This document shows positions 13,740-24,800 of a DNA stretch of 64,000 nt, piece by piece. The notes beneath the pieces were generated by a model that saw nothing but the letters and a program-made list of their open reading frames with translations, searched no databases and was not told where the DNA came from. Position 1 is the stretch's first letter, and every line of letters begins with the position of its first letter. The DNA is from Annulohypoxylon bovei var. microspora (lineage: Eukaryota > Ascomycota > Sordariomycetes > Xylariales > Hypoxylaceae): assembly GCA_022836615.1 (NCBI GenBank), contig MU405230.1, positions 124,001-188,000 of the forward strand, given 5' to 3'. Position numbers and translations under genes: made by a program.

Positions 13740-14580
13740 TTAAAATAAAAAAAAAAAAGTTTTATAAGTGTTTTTATATAACATGTTAAGAAAAAAGTTT
13801 TTAATGTTATAAAAAACCTTAATAAATTTATTAAATAAAAGGTGGATTAAAGTTAATAATTCCTTAGGAAAAGCATTAGTATTATTTGTAAAAAAATTAA
13901 AAAGCGACTTTTAATTTTATATAAATTATAAAACTTTTAATGTTATTTTAATACGCGATTATTACCCGTTATTATTAATTAAAGAAATTTTACGATTTTT
14001 TTATAAAGTTAAATAATTAATTAAAATTAATGTTAAAGTTGTATTTTATAAGTTATAAATAAAAGAAAGGGATAAATGGAAAATTATTTTTTACATTTAA
14101 TTCGGGGCTTTTAAATGGTTAATTATACCTTTTAAATTATGCGGGGCGTTAACGGCGTTTTAACATTATATTAATAAAACCTTGTTCGATTTTTTAAATA
14201 ATTATTATTTAACGTACGTAAATAACGTAATAATTTATTTAAACGGGTTTTATAAAAATTATATAAATAAAATTAAAACGATGTTAAAACGTTTTAATAA
14301 CGTTGGTTTAAAATTAAACTTTTTTAAATGCTTTTTTATTATAAAAGAAATTAAATATTTAAACTTTATCGTTACGATAAAAAAAAAAATTAAAGTAAAC
14401 CTCGATAAAGTTATAATTATTAAAAGGTGGGAATTATTTATAAATGTACGAAGAATTTATAACTTTTTAAAGTTTACGAATTTTTATAAAACGTTTATCG
14501 AAAAATTTAATAAATTAATTACTTTTTTAATTATTTTAATAAAAAAAAAGGCCCTTTTTAAGTGGGGGTAAAAGGTAAAT
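13740..14580 (+). pseudogene. Reverse transcriptase relic of chromovirus B, with a 129-codon open stretch
   Basis: The open stretch 14182-14571 begins FDFLNNYYLTYVNN and continues through KCFFIIKEIKYLNF to TNFYKTFIEKFNKL and KALFKWG, the order of the reverse transcriptase palm, thumb and start of RNase H in fungal gypsy elements. The catalytic YVDD box reads YVNN (14211-14222). Upstream frames with stops give PLGKALVLFVKK and the FYINY block (13860-13950). The open stretch survived by chance and lacks the metal-binding aspartates, so it is not an active enzyme. Confidence 0.85.
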
Positions 14581-16524
14581 GTAACATTCGAAGAATTAAA
14601 ATATTTATTTATTATTATATTAATTTTAATTTATTAAAACCCCGATTAAGAAATGTATTTAAAAATGAATTGTTTAAGGTAAATTTTAAAAGCTTGTTTT
14701 TTATAAAAAAATTATAATAAGATGTTAAAGCTTATAATTTATTATTTGGTAAAATTATTATTAATTAAATGTAATTATAAAATATATAATAAAAAACTTT
14801 TAACGATTATTAAATTAATAAAAATATGGTAAAAGGAATTATAAAAGGTGGTTAAACCTTTTATAATCTTTATAAACCATAAGAATTTAAAGTATTTTAT
14901 AATTATTTATAAATTAAATGAACGTTAAGTACGTTAAGGGTAAACTTTATCGAAATTTAATTTTATTATAAAGTACCGGGCCGGTAAAAAAATAAAATGA
15001 TTTAATGCTTTATTAAAATAAAATTAAAATATCTTAATAAATTAAAAGGATGAAAAAATAATAAATTATATGTAACGTTTATTTAAATAAAAATGGTTAC
15101 TTTTAATAAAAACGACGGTAATAAACATTTAAATGTTTTTAATAAATATCATTAAAATATTAAAAAAAAAGCAACATTAAATTAAAGCCTTATAATTATA
15201 TTTATTAAAGAAAGAATTTTTTATAATAAAGATTTATAAACTTTATAAGATTAAAAGGTTATTAAAAATATAAATTTTAAAACGATTTATAAAGTTATTA
15301 ATAAAAGCGATTATTATTTCCCGTTAACTTTTAAAAATTATAAGGTTTTAATTATTAAATATAATTTAAATAATAAAAAAATTATATCGTTTAAAAAACA
15401 AATATAAATACCGGATTAAGAACTTTTTAAAATGGTTATAATTTAAAATATCCATAATTCCCACGTTATAAGCTATTTAAAAAGAAATAATATTATTATA
15501 ATTACTTTAAAATCTTTTTATTAATTAATTATAAAATAAAATATATAAAAGTTTTATAAGAATTATAATATTTATAACCAAGCTTATATTTAATAAACTT
15601 AACGAAAAAAATTATTAAAATTTTTATTTATTTTCGATTATTATTTTTTAAAGTTATTCATTAATTTTATAATAAAAATGTTGGTAAAAAAAAAAAAAGA
15701 CCCCCGATATTTAATAATGGTTACTTGTTAATTATTAAAATGAATTTTATTAAAAATAATGGATATTATAAAAGTTAAAGCGTGTGTTATAAGGTTTATG
15801 TATATTTATATTAAATATTATAACCTTTTTACGACGGTAATATTAAACCGAAAAAATAATTAAATAAATACATTTTAAATAAAACTTTATAAATTAATAA
15901 AGGTAATATAATGTTTATTTATTATTTTTAATTTAAAAATTAATAAGTTTATAAAAAAAATAAATTAAAAAATATAAGTATATTTACGGTGTTTTTTAAT
16001 TTACATATAATTTAATTAATTAAAAATATTATTTATAATAATAATAACGATTAATAATTAGAATATAATAATTAAATTAAACTTTTTTTATATAATGTAT
16101 AAATATTACGTATATTTAATTAAATAAATCGTTAATAAAGCCTTAAATAAATTATTTAAAAAATAATAAGTCGTGGATTTTATAATTAAGATTAAAGAAA
16201 TTAACGAATATATTTAAATTACCATGGTTATAATTTAAAAACATATAAAACGTATAATAAATTAATTTTAATTAAAAGGCCTTAAATATAAAATAAACGA
16301 TAAAGTTTAATTAAACTTAAAAAACATTATAATATTATAATTTAAAAAAAAACTTTTTTAATTATACGTAAAATATAAGGTAATTAAAGTGATTAATTTT
16401 TATATGGTAAAATTAAATGTATTTATAAAAATTTAACCACAATTTTATATTAAATTATTTAAGCCGGTAATTATAAATTTATTATTATTTTAAATATAAA
16501 ACGATGTTTAATTACCATTTTTTA

Positions 16525-16690
16525 TTAATTAAAATGGTGAAAATTTTAAATATATTATTAAGGAAATTTTACGATTAAAAAATAAGCGTAAAGGACGGGG
16601 CGTATATAAAATAATATTAATTAAATAAAAAGGTTATATAAAATTAATGTAAAAATTTTAAAAAAAATTAAAAAATATAAAAGCTTTAAA
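16525..16690 (+). pseudogene. Chromodomain relic of chromovirus B
   Basis: Plus-strand translation around 16530-16665 reads ENFKYIIKEILRLKNKRKG, then GRGVYKIILIK and a KGY block, matching the (E/D)(Y/F)xVEEIL...Y.V.WKGY pattern of chromodomains at the end of chromovirus integrases. Tryptophan codons have become stops. It sits about 110 bp before the 3' LTR, as expected. Confidence 0.78.
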
Positions 16691-16779
16691 AATGTTTTAT
16701 TAACGATTTGAAATAAAGGATGAGGTAGGTAAAAAAGTTTTTACGATTATAAGCTTTAAAAAATAAAAGGAAAAAGTAT

Positions 16780-17089
16780 TATTATAAATTAAAAACCCGG
16801 AAAATTAATTAAAATAAAAATTAACGTGAGTTTATATTATAATTATAAACGCGATAAATGTGGGTCCTTATAATAAAGTTATTAATAACTTTAAATGGAT
16901 CGTTAAAGTTATTAAAATATATATAAAAAAAGTTTTTACGTTAATTAATTTAATTTACACCTTTAAATATAAATATTATAACCTTAAAAATAAAAAATTA
17001 TTATTTTTTTTTTTTTTTTATTAATGAAAATAACTTTATTTTTAACTTTATATAATATAAGTTTATTATTATTTATAAAAACCATTATA
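16780..17089 (+). repeat. 3' LTR of nested chromovirus B
   Basis: Direct repeat of 11423-11734, starting TATTATAAATT and ending ATTATA. It is followed by AAATC (17090-17094), the right-hand target copy. Confidence 0.88.
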
Positions 17090-17431
17090 AAATCGAATTA
17101 TTAATTATAATATAAAATTTAATTAATAAAAAAAATAATAATAATTAAATAAATAAATTTAATATTAATAACGATAAAAATATTACGAAAAATTTATTTA
17201 AATTATAATATTAAAAAAAAATTTATTAATCGAACGTTTTATATAAAATAAAATAAAAAATAATTTATTTATATAAAATAATATTTATTATATATTCCGT
17301 TTAAATTATTATATTAAAACGAATTTTAAAAAAATTATAAAAATTTAAAAAATAAATAAACGATTTTATTAATTAAATATTATAACGGTAAATTAAAATA
17401 AATTATTTTAATAAATTAATTTAAAAAAGTG

Positions 17432-17626
17432 TATTAAAAAATATAAAAAATATAAAAATATAAAAAAAATTATATAATATACGAAATAAATTAAACACGT
17501 ACGTTTACGCGATTAAAAATTAATAAAACTTTTTCCTTATAAAATATTATTAATATATAATTAATCGTTAATAAATTAATAATATACCATTAACGTGGCA
17601 CCGAACATCGGATAACTGTTTTAACA
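17432..17626 (+). repeat. 3' LTR of the copia element
   Basis: Direct repeat of 7303-7497. Its last 50 bp keep cytosines lost in the 5' copy (CACCGAACATC, GATAACTGTTTTAACA), so decay fades towards the element edge. It is followed directly by TGTAA and then ordinary-composition DNA. Confidence 0.9.
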
Positions 17627-18933
17627 TGTAAGTGTGTGTATGACGCAATTAAAAGCTGCGATTTGCGCGCTTTTGATTGGTTGAAATGTAAAAGTGGGCT
17701 CACTTGTTTATCTAAAAAACGGCACCTGTTTCCTTAAAGTTACTGATCAAGATAAAGCTGAAAAAGGAGAACATTGGTTCTGCTCAGCTCAAATCTTGTA
17801 CCCGGAAAAGTTAACAGCTACAGATAGCATTTGATCTAAACCACTCAACAATCTTATTCGCGAAGATCTGCTTATTAGATATATCTCAAATCGACGACAA
17901 AATTTGTGTCATTTCCAAATTTCATATATATATAATGGAAGTTAGCCTGAGCGACAATGGGACACGGCAGCTCATCACGCAGATACCAGGTTCGACAATG
18001 ACCATCGACGAACTCGGATGCAAATCGACAGCGGGTGCTACTGCTTAAGAAGTCCGTAGTGTTACTGGAATGGTAACTTTCGAGGGGCTTAACGCATAAA
18101 TGCCGGATGAAAACAGAAGTTATATCGAATGTCACGGCCAACTACCCATACGGGGCATTTTCGGGCTGTGAGTTGTCTAGCCCTTGGTTCTACCCATGAT
18201 GGCTAATGATGTTGACGACTAGGCATAGGAGTTTCCCGATAACGATTTAAGACCTCAACCAAGTCTGTGTAGTTTTACACTTAGATGTTAGTGCCTCATA
18301 TCAAGTCATAACCAGCAAGGATGACAGGCCTTAGTTCGGTTATTATCGCTTCAAACTCGTGTTCTACCCGTCTACGCACCAGCGTCAACCCTCGCGTCCG
18401 CTAAAGGTCCTATCGTCACCGAGGGCGCGGCTCGCAAATCGGAGCCAAATACTGTTGGACGACCATAGATCAGACTCGACCTAAAAACGGTGAAAATCCT
18501 CACTTCGAAAAGAAGGCTGTATATTCTGGAGTAGAAATGATGCTTTGGCGATTCATGTCAAAGAAGCCATTGGAACGATGAAAAACTAAGGAAATTTCAA
18601 GCCATCGACCGCCGTCACTAGTCCCGTTGTCTTGGCAGATGAAGAAACAATCCACTAAGTGAGAGTTGCCCCTCACCCTTCATCTGATTGGACGAGAAAA
18701 CACCAATCCCTAGGCACCTACTCTGATGTACGTCCACTTGAGACTCCTCAAAGGCAAGTGCTGTGTCGTTGCATTCTCCAAGGTTCGGATATTAGTGCCT
18801 ACTCGCTTTACCAGTGAGTTGCTAGGCTTGATTTAAATTCGTGCTATTGGAGCAAAGAGATATCTATAGCGTGAGGGCTAGTCGCGTGAAGGCACTGAAT
18901 GCAACAAAGTCATCGAAATTTTCATCAACGACC
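17627..18933. other. Ordinary-composition intergenic DNA, no supported gene
   Basis: Base composition returns to normal right after the copia LTR. An 88-codon minus-strand open frame (17875-18141) has protein-like composition but matches no family I recognise. The stretch ends in the promoter of the plus-strand ACR3 gene. Confidence 0.5.
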
Positions 18934-20328
18934 ATGGAAAGGCAGTTGAAGAGCGATCCCGATCTCCCCAATACGGGAGGAATCTACGTTAGTCCCGCAT
19001 CAAACACCGACACAGAAAAAGGCCTCGGTGGAAATGAGCAACCAGAGAGCCCGACAACATCGCGAAAGCAGTCGGCGTTCAAGTCACTTGGCTGGTTAGA
19101 CCGCTTCCTTGCCGTCTGGATCCTACTTGCGATGGTCATTGGGATTCTTCTAGGAAACTTTGTACCGGGGACAGCTGATGCCTTGCAGAAAGGCCAGTTC
19201 GTTGGCGTCTCGGTGCCGATAGGCAAGTCATTACCCCTATATACGACGATATTCCATGCTAGATGGTTTGCTCCGTGTTAACTCGTGAAACGCATAGCTG
19301 TTGGGCTACTAGTCATGATGTACCCTATATTATGCAAGGTCCGGTACGAGGCCCTGCATGAGATATTCTCGCATCGAGGTATCTGGAAGCAGATTGCATT
19401 TAGCGTCTTTATGAATTGGATTGTAGCTCCATTCCTTATGGTTCGTAACTTCTGATTACTAGCAACATGAACGGTCTAGTGTCCGTTTTCCTGTTACGAC
19501 TTTAACTCACGTATTTCTCTCTATAGCTGGCACTTTCATGGGCATGTTTGCCAGATAAGCCCGAGCTTCGCACAGGTTTAATCCTCGTAGGTTTAGGTAG
19601 ATGCATCGCAATGGTACGAACACCCCAAGAAGCTCTACTAAGATGAAATGTGAGCACTAATCTCATCAAAGGTGCTGATATGGACAGGTCTGGCTGGTGG
19701 TAATAACGAGTACTGCGCTATTCTTGTGGCCATTAACTCCATCCTCCAAATGGTACTGTTCGCTCCCCTGGCAGTGCTCTTCATCCGGGTGATTAGCGGC
19801 GAATCCGGCCCTCTTAATATCTCATACGAGGTCGTCGCAACCAGCGTGGGCACCTTTCTCGGTATTCCGTTAGGCGCAGCCATGTTATCACGTTTTGGGC
19901 TACGCGCTTTAGCTGGCCCGCAGTGGTACGAGAAGGTCTTCCTGAGATTCGTCGCCCCTTGGTCTCTAATCGGTCTGCTGTACACGATCCTAGTTTTGTT
20001 CGCCTACCAGGGCCAGCAAGTTGTCCATCAGATCGTGTCCGTTCTACGAGTAGCTGTCCCACTCATAGTGTACTTTATCGTCATCTTCTTCTTGACTCTG
20101 TGGGTTACGCATAAATGTGGGTTCGGTTATGCTCTTGGCGCTACCCAGAGCTTCACTGCTGCTAGCAATAATTTCGAACTCGCTATTGCCGTGGCTATTG
20201 CGACTTATGGGCCCAATAGCGACCAGGCTCTCGCATCAACAGTTGGTCCTCTTATCGAAGTGCCAGTACTGTTGGGCCTAGTGTATATCGTCAAACTCAT
20301 CGGGAACAGGTGGGACTGGAAGGACTGA
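18934..20328 (+). CDS. ACR3: Arsenite efflux transporter, ACR3 family
   Basis: Encodes a plasma-membrane arsenite efflux carrier of the ACR3 branch of the bile acid/arsenite/riboflavin transporter superfamily. Join 18934-19222, 19298-19440, 19527-19613, 19672-20328 gives 391 codons, the usual family length. Hydrophobic helices begin at WLDRFLAVWILL. Family signatures are the conserved cysteine in LVGLGRCIAMV (usually LARCIAMV) followed by WTGLAGG.NEYCA, and the acidic residue in ASNNFELAIAVAIA. The start was taken at ACCATGG; the frame is open 31 codons further up but has no ATG. Intron 1 (19223-19297) is GC-AG with donor GCAAGT; introns 2 and 3 are GT-AG. No arsenate reductase or arsenic methylase gene is adjacent; the nearest neighbour upstream is the decayed retroelement block. 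Confidence 0.92.
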
Positions 20329-20934
20329 GTGGCATACTTTCGAAATAAAACCGAGGTATTTGGTTCCTAAGACACTCAGGTTGGTAATTTAGGCCAAATT
20401 TACACACGATGCTACCCAATAGAGAACAGTTTGAAGTGTATGGACTTAACGGCCCACGAGTTCATACCCCCAGATACATGCATCACCCAGGCTTGTCCTG
20501 TTGCAAATAATATGCCGTCCTTGTAACGTCAAAGGAAAGAGGAATACATGCCCCAAGAGATCTTTTTTTTTTTCAAAAAAGACGATACTAGACGAAAATT
20601 TGGGTGTCTTACTTCGGTATCATTAGTTCAAGCAGAATTCTACCCCCTGGCTGATTCACTATGTATATGTATTGGATGCTCAAGGAAATAACCCCTGGAT
20701 GGCCAGTACCACGCTAAGCCTTACGGACCCGGGGCACTGGAAAGCTAACTTCAATATGGCATAGCAAGGACCTCACTTTATGCTTAAATAACTTCTACGC
20801 ATCTTACTGGCTCTCACAATCATGATAGCCAATCTGCTTCAGTTCCCATGCCACGTATGCATGTCGCTCTTACGAGAATACTCTGACTTTGGAAGCTTCA
20901 TTGTTATTATAGTTTCTATCCCGTAGCTAACATC
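20329..20934. other. Intergenic DNA downstream of ACR3
   Basis: No coding signal is seen. A T-rich run (about 20562-20573) followed by an A-run forms a weak hairpin. No other structure was found. Confidence 0.4.
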
Positions 20935-21215
20935 TATCCCCACGACCGCCAGACATGGGTCCAAAAAGCATCCACTAAAAAACACTTTTATCGGCCAATT
21001 AAAAATCAAATTCCAACCTTGTAATTCCTTATCGATTTTCCTTAAAAGGTTAAAGCCTTCACTTCATGAAGGACGTGGGGAAAGCATAAACGTTGAATGT
21101 GATTGGTTAATTACTTTATACCATGTTTAGTTTCTCGTAAATTGTCTTTTAATTGGCTAAAAGGGCTGGTTTCAGTGGATGCTTTTTGGACCCATGTCTG
21201 GCGGTCGTGGGGATA
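20935..21215. mobile_element. Inverted-repeat (MITE-like) element with 42-bp perfect arms
   Basis: The arm 20935-20976 (TATCCCCACGACCGCCAGAC and on) is repeated as a perfect reverse complement at 21174-21215. Imperfect pairing continues inwards (GGCCAATTAAAAA near 20993 against TTTTAATTGGCT near 21149). A TA at each outer edge would fit a Tc1/mariner-type TA target with the element body TCCCC...GGGGA. No transposase frame fits in the roughly 280 bp. Confidence 0.65.
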
Positions 21216-21344
21216 CGCTGCTCTCAAAAATATCAAGGTATCACCAGGGAGTACCTATCCTCGCATGGCCGTCCTTGTAGCAGGCGCAAACCTAGCTTAC
21301 TTAGGTACCTAGGTAAATATTTCCACGATTTCGTTATGTCATTA

Positions 21345-21726
21345 CAGTAAACCCTGTCCATAACGATGCTACTACATAACGATACCTTGATATAACGATT
21401 TATTTTGCTGTACATCTGAATTTTGTATGAGAAATAACGATAATTTTACCATAACGAATATCGTTAACCCTTTGATTAGTCACCACTAAGATCGTTATAG
21501 AAAGTTAAAAAATCATGAAAATCTTTCCTATTTGGGAAGGATTAATATATTTTAGACCTTATGGTACCCACTTTAGCTTAGCTTAGGATATTTCCAGCCC
21601 GTGCACTTATGAGCCTTACCCGTTTGGGAAATATCGTCCCAAAGTAAATCACTTTTCAGAACGATACCTCCCTATAACGATCCCAGTGCTGTGTTTCTTG
21701 GCAATCGTTATGGACAGGTTTTACTG
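21345..21726. mobile_element. Tc1/mariner (pogo/Fot1-like) MITE with TA target duplication
   Basis: The 382-bp element starts CAGTAAACCCTGTCCATAA and ends with the reverse complement of CAGTAAAACCTGTCCATAA. The terminal inverted repeats match over about 23 bp with one mismatch. Both ends are flanked by TA (21343-21344, 21727-21728). The motif ATAACGAT recurs several times inside in subterminal position. No coding frame is present, so it is non-autonomous. End sequence and TA target fit the pogo/Fot1 group; that assignment is family knowledge, not a search result. Confidence 0.82.
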
Positions 21727-21835
21727 TATTATAAACCAGTGAGTAATTACTTCGAGGCCTTGCACGTATTATAGCTAAGGACATGTGAATTCTACTAACT
21801 TTAGTAACGCCATAACCAAGATTCGTACCCATTGA

Positions 21836-24800
21836 TTAAGCTGCCTCGGTTGTCTCGTCCAAGAAGGTCATCGCCAAATTTGCGCCATACAGTCTGATGT
21901 CGTTCTCTGCATGTTGTCGTATCAAATCAGCAACAGCCCGATTCCCTTCAAATTCCGCAGCCTCAATTGCTCCGTCATATCCGGTTTTTCCTCGAATATA
22001 GCTCAGAGCCCCGACGCCCAACAGAAATTGGACCATATCAAGCCTACCTCTTGCTGCAGCCCCATCCAGTGCACATTCTCCGCGCTCTTTAGAAGGGGGT
22101 GCATTTAGGTCAGCTTTGTAGTGAATAAGTAAAAGCACAGTCTCCATATCGCCCCTGCAAGCGGCAGCTTGCAACGCTGTGAGTCCAGCATCAGGTACCG
22201 CAGGAGCATTAACCTCTGCCCCATTCTCGATCAAGAACTGCACTAAATTTAATTTGTCTATTTTTCGGTCCGGTGATATCGGATCCCATTCGCAAGCAGC
22301 CTGTAGAGCAGTTCGTGCCCTAAATCCAATTCCGGGCTGGTTAACATCGACACCCCTGCGAATTAGTTGGTCAACTAAGGCTTGTTTACCTCTGGCGGCG
22401 GCGGCTTGGATTGGGGTTATTAATAAACAAACAACGTCATCCCAACGAGATAAATCCCAACGAGATAAATCCCAACTCAATTGAGAATATGCGTTGGTGT
22501 CTACACCTGCATCCAGAACCTCATTGATTAGCTCATGCCGGCCTTCATAGTAAATTAGAGACGCAAGTACGTGGCTGTCTCTGACCGGCGCGCCTCTCCT
22601 AAAAAGCAGTTCAAAAACCGCCAACCTTTGCTTCCGCTTTTCCTTGCCAAGATTGGGAGGTTGCTGGGGATGTTGGGAAATAGAGGCTTCCAATAGACAT
22701 GACCCAGGTCGAGATAGATCGTGCTGGTCCACTATCGTACCCAGAACGAGCAAGATTTTATCAGACAATTCTCGATCGGAAGAGGACCTTGAGAGAAGAT
22801 GGTGCAGGAATTCAAACGCGTTCAGATCGTGTGGGCTGTTCTTTGGCACTGCACCACAATGAATTAAATGTCTAAGCATTTCGCAAGTTGCCGGGCCTAG
22901 GTTGCGTGAGAAATCGAGATGGTAACTTGCTAAAGCAATGATACTGTATGATTCAGATTTCATCTCGACTACAGCATTGATGTCTACGCCAGCCTCTAGC
23001 AACCACGATACAGCTTCATAGTTATCGATACACGCTGCTGTAAGTAATGCTGCTGCACCATACTTCCTTATGTCGGCGCCGTGATGGGAGAGATCCAGTA
23101 ACAGGTCGATTCCTTCCTTCTCAACGCCGGCTTCTAGAACATTCGAATCTATGGCCATCCCTGATTGCAGGAGCAACGTTACTATATCGTAGAAATCCCC
23201 ATTACAGCCGTGTTTTTGGGCATTGATTAATAGTTGGTAGAGGAGAAAGTTGTCATTTAGCGACAATGAAGGAAGCCTTGGATCGACTCCAAACTCGACG
23301 AGTCCTCGAACGACCTCGGCATCAGTATCCATACCCGTTATTAGGAATTGCTCGGCGAGAACCAACTCTAGAAATGCTGCCTGATTAAAATTAGGTTCTG
23401 CGGGTTTCGATACCAAATATTCGAGTAGTATCCCCTTGCCTTGTTTTGCTGAGAGGCAAATACCTGATCGTGTTATACGGCCAATTGATCGGGTGCTGTA
23501 TGGAGCCAATCTGTTGAAAAGCTTTATATTTTGATAATAACTTTGTTCCAAGAGCGTAATTTGCCACTTCAGCGGAATGTGGTTTTCATGGTAAAGGTCG
23601 ATTAATCCTATATTATCTCTCACAGTAGGCTCCCAGGTCAAGTTGACATCAGCTCCGCTTTCCAGGATCATGTCTAGCGTTCGGCTGTGTGACTGGTTTT
23701 CGAGACTGAAATCAATCATGACCCCTCTACCCACTTCTCTAAAAGAGTTCCCTGGATATACATGGTCTCGTCTATTATGCGTCAAGATCTTTTTGTCTGT
23801 CAAGCTAGAAAGGAATAAATGCAAGTTGGATAATTTCGAAACAATGCTCACTTCTATAGAATGTGTTTCAAAATCAAGAGTACGTATGGCGCGGTTGACA
23901 TTGCACGCTCCCAACAATAATTCTACGCATTCCAGATTCCCGGTAGTAGCTGCTTCGATAATTGCTGGTTGATCGTTAAAGTGCATCAAGTAATCGTCAG
24001 CGCGAATTCCGGCTTTGAGCAGGCTTCGAACGACGTCAAGAGCTCCCATAGAAACAGCGGAGGCGAGGTGCAAAGCACCCCTGGAAAGGATCCATCCAGG
24101 GTGTCGAAGACCAACATCCACCAAAAGATTAAAAGCATCCCTATCCCATTAACCGGTGCAATGCTACAATTGCTATAATTTACTAAAAATAACTAAAAAT
24201 ACAAAAACCCATGGGCTATATAATAAAATATTACAAAAATATTACACGTAACTTTTTTAAAAGAGCTTAGCTTATACATTAAATTACATTATAATTTAAT
24301 CACATAACTTACACCTAAATAACTTTTTTTTTTCGCACTTAAAAAAATATTTATTTACATTTAAAAATAACTTAAAGCTTTACAAATTAATTAAAAAATG
24401 TTGTATTTATTTTAAGTTATTATTTATTAAATAATATTAAATAATAGAAAGTATTTAATTTAATAATTTATTAAGTTACGTGGGAAAAGTAGCTTAACGC
24501 AACTTAATCCGTATAAAATATTTTATCTAACTATAAGCTTTAGATTTTGCTGTATCTTAAGCTATTTTTAGTAAATTGTAGCAATTGTAGCATTGCACCG
24601 ATCAATGGGATAGCCATGTCTTCCTGCACAAAATGCTAAGACTTCCCAAGTAGCTCGGATAGTAGGAAGATCCCTCTGGAACAATGCGACTAAAATTGAT
24701 TTAGGTATTCGATTGAGTAGTAGATAGACAACCTCAGGACACCGGGTGCTATAATAATAATAACCGACCATGTTATTAGATATCAGATAAATTGCTTCCG

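Larger units (their letters stand above)
11423..17089 (+). mobile_element. Chromovirus (Ty3/gypsy) B, nested in the copia element
   Basis: This 5667-bp element has two about 310-bp direct LTRs (11423-11734 and 16780-17089) and a 5-bp target duplication, AAATT before and AAATC (17090-17094) after, differing by one C/T transition. Between the LTRs lie a reverse transcriptase (about 13740-14580), probable RNase H and integrase (14600-16300) and a chromodomain (about 16525-16690), all plus strand. A purine run AAAAGGAAAAAG (16765-16776) sits 3 bp before the 3' LTR as a polypurine tract should. It is less decayed than the copia around it, consistent with later insertion. Confidence 0.9.
7303..17626 (+). 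mobile_element. Copia-type LTR retroelement, split by a nested chromovirus
   Basis: Two 195-bp direct repeats (7303-7497 and 17432-17626) begin TGTTAAAA/TATTAAAA and end TTTTAATA/TTTTAACA; the undecayed ends are a perfect inverted pair. Flanking 5-bp copies are TATAA (7298-7302) and TGTAA (17627-17631), a duplication with one transition. Removing the nested element (11423-17089) and one 5-bp target copy leaves about 4.65 kb, a normal copia size. The interior carries a copia reverse transcriptase/RNase H on the plus strand. An AAAAAAGTG purine run lies just before the 3' LTR, where a polypurine tract belongs. Confidence 0.88.

Noticed and set aside
17875..18141. 88-codon minus-strand frame next to the copia LTR
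   Set aside because: Its composition is protein-like, but no domain, splice partner or start context supports a gene.
24141..24613. Simple TA target duplication for the element in the ankyrin gene
   Set aside because: Removing the element with one TA leaves the host gene one base out of frame, so the empty-site structure could not be settled.
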